Origin: Sulfobacillus thermotolerans
GTDB taxonomy: Bacteria > Bacillota > Sulfobacillia > Sulfobacillales > Sulfobacillaceae
Direction of reading: 5' to 3'
Length of the DNA: 64,000 nt
Assembly: GCA_002951815.1 (NCBI GenBank)
Contig: CP019454.1
Span: 1,860,001-1,924,000, forward strand
In this document: positions 59,704-64,000 of the stretch, piece by piece
Position numbering within the stretch: position 1 is the stretch's first letter
Layout: every line of letters starts with the position of its first letter
The notes under the pieces: generated by a model
What the model saw: the letters and a program-made list of their open reading frames with translations, nothing else
What the model was told of the DNA's origin: nothing
The model's database searches: none
Position numbers and translations under genes: made by a program

Positions 59704-60759
59704 GGCTACCGCGATGAGCACGAAGAGTTTCCATGGGATTTAATGCAACAGATGGGGCAACTAGGGTTTTATGGATTGCCGTTTTCGGAAGAATGGGGTG
59801 GGTCTGGGGCCGGGACCGTAAGCTATGCGTTAGCCGTGGAGGAAATTGGGCGGGTTGATGCCTCGTTAGGGTTGGGATTTGCGGCCCATGTGTCTTTAGG
59901 ATGTTCGCCCATTTATGCTTTTGGCACTCAGGAACAGAAAGAAACCTTTTTAGTTCCGGCCATACGAGGGGAGTTTTTGGCCTCGTTTGGCTTAACTGAG
60001 CCGGAAGCTGGCTCAGATGCCGGAGGAACGCAAACGTTTGCCCAAGAAGATGGGGACCGTTACCGCATTTCAGGAACGAAAATCTATATAACCAATGCGA
60101 AGCATGCCGGTTATATTGTGGTGACGGCTCGAACCGACCGCAATGAGCGCCGTATTTCGGCGTTTATTGTTCCTCAAGGGAGTCCCGGCTTGTCTGTCAA
60201 TGCGGGGTATAAAAAGATGGGTATGCGCTCTAGCGAAACCTGTGAGGTCTACTTGGATAACGTGGAAGTTCCTGTCAAATACTTATTAGGGCAAAAGGAT
60301 AAGGGTTTTCACCAGTTTCTCGACATTTTGGATGGAGGAAGAATTAGCATTGGGGCGTTGAGTGTGGGGGTCGCTCAGGGGTGTTTGGATGCGTCCTTGC
60401 GATATAGTCGGCAACGTCGTCAATTTGGAAAAACGTTAGATCGTTTTCAAGCGATTCAATTTAAGCTGGCGGATATGGCAATGGAAGTTGAACTGGCGCG
60501 CATGATGGTATTGAAAGCGGCGTGGTTGAAAGATCAGCATCGCCCCTATGCTAAAGAGGCGGCAATGGCCAAGCTTTATGCGTCTGAGACTGCCATGCGG
60601 GCCGCATTGCAAGCGGTGCAAATTCATGGGGGGGCAGGATACATGCATGACTTCCCTGTGGAGCGCTTTATGCGCGATGCGAAACTTCTGGAAATCGGAG
60701 AGGGGACATCGGAGATTCAACGCATGGTGATTGCAAGACAGCTGGAGTCCGTAGAATAG
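59620..60759 (+). CDS. Acyl-CoA dehydrogenase, probably isovaleryl/short-branched-chain type
   Basis: 379-residue FAD enzyme that introduces a 2,3-double bond into an acyl-CoA. Motifs: [19 protein letters not shown] (flavin/substrate loop), [55 protein letters not shown] and [20 protein letters not shown] followed by [17 protein letters not shown], where the Glu of IGEGT is the base position in most subfamilies. GGGG is nine bases before the ATG. Followed by genes for a biotin carrier, carboxyltransferase and HMG-CoA lyase, so isovaleryl-CoA (leucine pathway) is the best guess. Confidence 0.87.
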   Translation: MDWDITPEERLIQETVREFANEMVAPEAGYRDEHEEFPWDLMQQMGQLGFYGLPFSEEWGGSGAGTVSYALAVEEIGRVDASLGLGFAAHVSLGCSPIYAFGTQEQKETFLVPAIRGEFLASFGLTEPEAGSDAGGTQTFAQEDGDRYRISGTKIYITNAKHAGYIVVTARTDRNERRISAFIVPQGSPGLSVNAGYKKMGMRSSETCEVYLDNVEVPVKYLLGQKDKGFHQFLDILDGGRISIGALSVGVAQGCLDASLRYSRQRRQFGKTLDRFQAIQFKLADMAMEVELARMMVLKAAWLKDQHRPYAKEAAMAKLYASETAMRAALQAVQIHGGAGYMHDFPVERFMRDAKLLEIGEGTSEIQRMVIARQLESVE

Positions 60760-61439
60760 TGCATACGGTCATGGCGACTTGGGAACGCGACGCGGCACTT
60801 CGGACGCAACTCACACCTGAACGTCTAGAGTATTGGCAGCGTCTTTCAGGGTTTGCAGAGCTCCCTCACAATTGGGCCGATATTTGGGCTGGATGGGTTA
60901 CGCATCATGTCTTTTGTCTCAATGCATCAAAAAAGGCTCGGTTGACGCCTCTGCAAATTTTAGATGGACGGGAAAGTCAGGGATACTGGGCCCTAGCGAC
61001 AATATTTCACCATAAACTATGGGTATTTTCCCATCAAGCGGTCTATTATGGGGCTTGTGCATGGAAATCTTGGGATATTCACGCCGTAGTGGGACATGGG
61101 CAAGAGATTAGCTGGATGAACGATATGCCCGGCTTTAACGGAAAGACGCTTTATATTCGTTGCCCATCCCCCATTCCCGGATTTTGGGCTGCTCGCAGTG
61201 CCGATCATGTGCTCCTGTGGCATCCTTTGATATTGGGACCAGTGGGAGAGTGGGTGGAGGGACGTTTGGTGGCGTCAGTGGGTCTCGCCGCAGAATACGC
61301 GCCTCCCCGAGAGTGGAAAATCCGCGGTGAGGCCGTTGCTGGTGGCGTATGGGGCTCTACGGGGCTACGTCCACTACCTGCCTTAGAGGGATGGTTTTCC
61401 GAACAATCAATATGGCAAATCGAGGAGATGAATTCATGA
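60759..61439 (+). CDS. Uncharacterised protein inside the leucine/acyl-CoA operon
   Basis: 226 residues, soluble, Trp-rich (many WxxxW and YxW elements such as YWQRLSGFAELPHNWADIWA and AVYYGACAWKSWDIHAVVGH). No signal peptide, membrane span or known motif was recognised. The GTG start overlaps the dehydrogenase stop by one base (TAGTG), and the biotin-carrier start overlaps its end, so it is clearly a member of the operon. It might be a divergent hydratase- or thioesterase-like enzyme, but the sequence gives no proof. Confidence 0.55.
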   Translation: MHTVMATWERDAALRTQLTPERLEYWQRLSGFAELPHNWADIWAGWVTHHVFCLNASKKARLTPLQILDGRESQGYWALATIFHHKLWVFSHQAVYYGACAWKSWDIHAVVGHGQEISWMNDMPGFNGKTLYIRCPSPIPGFWAARSADHVLLWHPLILGPVGEWVEGRLVASVGLAAEYAPPREWKIRGEAVAGGVWGSTGLRPLPALEGWFSEQSIWQIEEMNS

Positions 61440-61648
61440 GTAGTGTTGTTGCAAGTTTGGCAGGAACCGTATTTAAGGTGTTGGTCGGGCCGGGAGATCA
61501 GGTGGCCGTCGGACAAGAGGTGGTTCGGTTGGAGTCGATGAAAATGGAAATTCCCATTGAATCGGAAGTGGCGGGCCGGGTCATTGAAGTGCTAGTGCAT
61601 GAAGGGGATTTTGTCAACGAAAGCGATCCTCTGCTGATTTTGGAATAA
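61436..61648 (+). CDS. Stand-alone biotin carboxyl carrier protein
   Basis: 70-residue biotinyl domain. The biotin lysine lies in RLESMKMEIPIESE (the MKM motif), and the surrounding hammerhead fold is complete from SVVASLAGTVFKVLVGPGDQ to EGDFVNESDPLLILE. I chose ATG 61436, which has GAGGAG eight bases upstream, over an in-frame start in the previous gene. It should carry carboxybiotin from a biotin carboxylase (not seen in the window) to the carboxyltransferase encoded next. Confidence 0.88.
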   Translation: MSSVVASLAGTVFKVLVGPGDQVAVGQEVVRLESMKMEIPIESEVAGRVIEVLVHEGDFVNESDPLLILE

Positions 61649-61676
61649 CATAGATATCAGAAGGGGGATATCGGCA

Positions 61677-63194
61677 TTGAGTCCCGAGGAGTTAAGCCAA
61701 CAACGTGCGCGAGCTTTAGCTGGAGGATCACAGAAATATCAGCAAAAGCTGGCAGAATCCCACAAATTATCGGTGCGCCAGCGTCTTGATCTCTTACTTG
61801 ACCCTGGCTATGTCGAAGATGGGTTGTTTGCCAATGCCAAGGCGGATGGTCTTGCGGCTGATGGCGTGGTGACTGTTACCGGAACGATCGATGGACGTAC
61901 GGTCGTTGTCATGGCCAATGATCCGACCATTAAAGCTGGGTCATGGGGGGCGCGTACGGTCGAAAAAATTCTGCGCATCCAAGAAAAGGCATTGGATTTG
62001 AATTGCCCTATTTTTTACTTGGTGGATTCGGCAGGCGCACGCATAACGGATCAAGTTGAGATGTTTCCCGGACGCCGGGGGGCTGGCCGGATATTTTACA
62101 ATCAGGTCAAGCTATCGGGCCGTGTCCCGCAAATTTGTTTGTTATTCGGGCCATCAGCCGCAGGCGGAGCCTACATTCCGGCCTTTACGGATGTGGTCAT
62201 TATGGTCGATGGCAATGCATCAATGTATTTAGGTTCTCCGCGCATGGCGGAAATGGTGATTGGAGAAAAAGTGAGTTTGGAAGAAATGGGTGGGGCCCGG
62301 ATGCATTGCACGGTAAGTGGCAACGGTGATTTATTGGCGGCCGATGAGCCGCAAGCAATTGCATGGGGTAAGCAGTATCTCAGTTACTTTCCCGACCATT
62401 ATCAAGCCGCACCGCCGGCAATTGCTCCACAGCCTCCCGTGTCAACCGATTGGGATCGTGTGATTCCAAGCAATCAAAATGTGCCGTTTGATATGCACCG
62501 AGTGATTTTTGGATTGGTGGACGAAGGCACTTGGTTTCCAATCAAGCCGTTGTTTGCACCAGAAATTTTGGTAGGGCTGGCACGGTTAAATGGCGAGCCT
62601 ATCGCCATCGTAGCCAATCAATCTAAGGTCAAGGGCGGGGTGTTGTTTGTGGATTCCGCCGACAAAGCCGCACGCTTTATTACCTTGGCAGATGCGTTCA
62701 ATATTCCTTTATTATTCTTGGCGGATGTGCCGGGATTTATGATCGGGACCAAGGTTGAACGCATGGGCATCATTCGCCATGGGGCGAAAATGATTGCCGC
62801 AGTGTCCGAAGCGACCGTTCCCAAAATTAGTGTGATTGTTCGTAAAGCGTACGGAGCAGGACTCTATGCTATGGCGGGGCCAGCTTTTGGAGCGGATGCG
62901 ACGTTGGCGTTGCCGTCGGCGCAAATTGCGGTTATGGGGCCAGAGGCTGCGGTCAATGCTGTGTATTTTAATAAGATTCATGAACTCGACGGAGCCGAGC
63001 GTCAGCAGTTTATTCAAGAACGGCAGAGGGAATACCGTGAGGATATCGATATTCTGCGCTTAGCCTCTGAATTGGTTGTGGATGAACTCGTGCAACCGCA
63101 TGAGTTACGCCAAGAGTTGATTCGGCGTTTTCACTTGTATCGGAATAAATCACGGGATTTTAGTGCTAGGCGTCATCCAGTGACTCCGGTATAA
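61677..63194 (+). CDS. Acyl-CoA carboxylase carboxyltransferase subunit (MCC/PCC beta type)
   Basis: 505 residues of the crotonase-like carboxyltransferase fold. Two halves are seen: the acyl-CoA side with LVDSAGARITDQVEMFPGRR and FGPSAAGGAYIPAFTDVVIM, and the biotin side with FLADVPGFMIGTKVERMGII and VRKAYGAGLYAMAGPAFGAD. The TTG start follows AAGGGGGATATCGGCA. In leucine breakdown this would be methylcrotonyl-CoA carboxylase beta; propionyl-CoA carboxylase is the alternative. The dehydrogenase before and HMG-CoA lyase after favour methylcrotonyl-CoA. Confidence 0.85.
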   Translation: MSPEELSQQRARALAGGSQKYQQKLAESHKLSVRQRLDLLLDPGYVEDGLFANAKADGLAADGVVTVTGTIDGRTVVVMANDPTIKAGSWGARTVEKILRIQEKALDLNCPIFYLVDSAGARITDQVEMFPGRRGAGRIFYNQVKLSGRVPQICLLFGPSAAGGAYIPAFTDVVIMVDGNASMYLGSPRMAEMVIGEKVSLEEMGGARMHCTVSGNGDLLAADEPQAIAWGKQYLSYFPDHYQAAPPAIAPQPPVSTDWDRVIPSNQNVPFDMHRVIFGLVDEGTWFPIKPLFAPEILVGLARLNGEPIAIVANQSKVKGGVLFVDSADKAARFITLADAFNIPLLFLADVPGFMIGTKVERMGIIRHGAKMIAAVSEATVPKISVIVRKAYGAGLYAMAGPAFGADATLALPSAQIAVMGPEAAVNAVYFNKIHELDGAERQQFIQERQREYREDIDILRLASELVVDELVQPHELRQELIRRFHLYRNKSRDFSARRHPVTPV

Positions 63195-63218
63195 ATCCCG
63201 TAGAAGGGGAGTCAAGCA

Positions 63219-64000
63219 ATGAGCTGGGAATGGCAAGCACCACCGAAAGTCTGGATTCGGGACGTGTCTCCTCGAGATGGACTACAAGCGGAAAAAGTGA
63301 TTGTGTCCACTGAGGATAAGGTCTCGCTCGTTGATCAACTGACCCATGCCGGGGTACCCCGTATTGAGGTAACGTCTTTTGTGAGCCCCAAGTGGCTGCC
63401 GCAAATGGCGGATGCGGAGCAGGTTATGGCAAAGATCGCCCGGCGTGCGGACGTCGTGTACTCGGTATTGGTGCCCAATCCTGTAGGAGCCGAGCGCGCT
63501 TTAGCAACACATCCCGATGAGATGACTGTGTTTGTGTCGGCCAGTGAAACGCATAATCAAAAAAATGTGCACCGGACCATTGACGAGTCATTAAAAGGCT
63601 TTGCAGAGATCAGCGCAATGGCACGGTCCCATGGCGTAGTTCTTTCTGCGGTTATTGTCACAGCTTTTGGCTGTCCTTATGAAGGCACCGTGCCTTTGTC
63701 TCAAGTACTGGGCTTGGCGGAGCGGTTGCGCGATATGGGCATTCATGAATTGGCCCTGGGGGATACCGTGGGCGTTGCTAATCCGCGGCAGGTTGCGCAC
63801 GTTGTGCAGGCTTTTCGCGAAAAATTGCCGGATATCTCATTGGCTTTGCATTTCCATGATACGCGGGGAACGGCATTATCCAATTTGCTAGCCGCTGTTG
63901 GTAGTGGTGCCTCGCGTTTTGAAACCGCGTTAGGAGGGATTGGGGGCTCGCCTTTTTCTCCAGGGGCCGGTGGCAATTTATCGACAGAAGATACCGTGTA
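63219..64000 (+). CDS. mvaB: Hydroxymethylglutaryl-CoA lyase, 3' end off the window
   Basis: First 260 codons of an HMG-CoA lyase: WIRDVSPRDGLQAEKVIVST (metal and catalytic Arg-Asp), IEVTSFVSPKWLPQMADA, FVSASETHNQKNVHRTIDES, LALGDTVGVANP and LHFHDTRGTALSNLLAAVGS (metal His pair), then ETALGGIGGSPFSPGAGGN. Cleaves HMG-CoA to acetyl-CoA and acetoacetate, the last step of leucine breakdown. ATG 63219 follows AGAAGGGGAG. Usual length is near 300, so only about 40 residues are missing. Confidence 0.9.
   Translation, partial: MSWEWQAPPKVWIRDVSPRDGLQAEKVIVSTEDKVSLVDQLTHAGVPRIEVTSFVSPKWLPQMADAEQVMAKIARRADVVYSVLVPNPVGAERALATHPDEMTVFVSASETHNQKNVHRTIDESLKGFAEISAMARSHGVVLSAVIVTAFGCPYEGTVPLSQVLGLAERLRDMGIHELALGDTVGVANPRQVAHVVQAFREKLPDISLALHFHDTRGTALSNLLAAVGSGASRFETALGGIGGSPFSPGAGGNLSTEDTV

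Noticed and set aside
1-64000. CRISPR arrays, rRNA and tRNA genes
   Set aside because: No regularly spaced repeats, cloverleaf-like or rRNA-like segments were noticed by eye; a tRNA/rRNA covariance search would settle this.

Overview
The window looks like a chromosomal segment of an acidophilic, aerobic, heterotrophic or mixotrophic Gram-positive bacterium. A Sulfobacillus-type Bacillota is the best guess. The reasons are strong AAGGAGG-type ribosome sites, frequent GTG and TTG starts, a sulfocyanin-like blue-copper lipoprotein, mid-range GC, and many exporter, hydrolase and organic-acid catabolism genes. The species assignment is inference; no rRNA or tRNA gene was seen.

Layout. (1) 1-3545, minus strand: a glycerophosphodiester/glycerol-3-phosphate uptake operon (ugpQ, ugpA, ugpE, ugpB; ugpB runs off the left edge). 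(2) 3.9-8.3 kb: a SEC-C protein, an orphan lipoprotein, a stress-type glycine-rich membrane protein, a HIT-family gene broken by an in-frame TGA, and a zinc alcohol dehydrogenase. (3) 8.3-14 kb: two related exported PQQ-like beta-propeller proteins (one with a CWB2-like N-terminal region), a membrane-anchored LuxR-type regulator and the sulfocyanin. (4) 14-26.8 kb: an MFS transporter opposite a purine/hydantoin catabolic block: racemase, M20 deacylase, allantoate amidohydrolase, PucR regulator, allantoinase, NCS1 permease, hydantoinase and carbamoylase. (5) 26.8-28.3 kb: debris, namely a heme A synthase stub and a headless amino-acid permease. (6) 28.3-36.9 kb: an aromatic-acid cluster (flavin hydroxylase, hot-dog thioesterase, FAH hydrolase, MFS carrier, CoA ligase, gentisate-dioxygenase-like bicupin). 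It fits a CoA-thioester route to gentisate. AT-rich dyads lie in its intergenic regions and a decayed group II intron sits inside it. (7) 37-48.3 kb: secreted proteins, an ECF sigma/anti-sigma pair, an NHL-type secreted propeller, an oligopeptide-binding lipoprotein, an ABC exporter with a TetR regulator, and small enzymes. (8) 48.3-52.6 kb: an SLC13-type permease, then an IS607-type transposon with serine recombinase and intact TnpB. (9) 52.6-64 kb: acyl-CoA ligase, FabF, MFS, panE-panB, then a leucine/acyl-CoA degradation operon (acyl-CoA dehydrogenase, unknown protein, biotin carrier, carboxyltransferase, HMG-CoA lyase) that runs off the right edge.

Most notable oddities: an exact 282-bp tandem duplication covering both 5' ends and the promoter region between panB and the acyl-CoA dehydrogenase gene; the group II intron shell holding fragments of an IS3-type transposase and a tyrosine recombinase; the CoA-dependent gentisate cluster with shared palindromes; three genes whose starts or frames look broken by one base or codon (HIT gene, first propeller gene, methyltransferase gene); and a TnpB locus followed by a highly structured non-coding tail.
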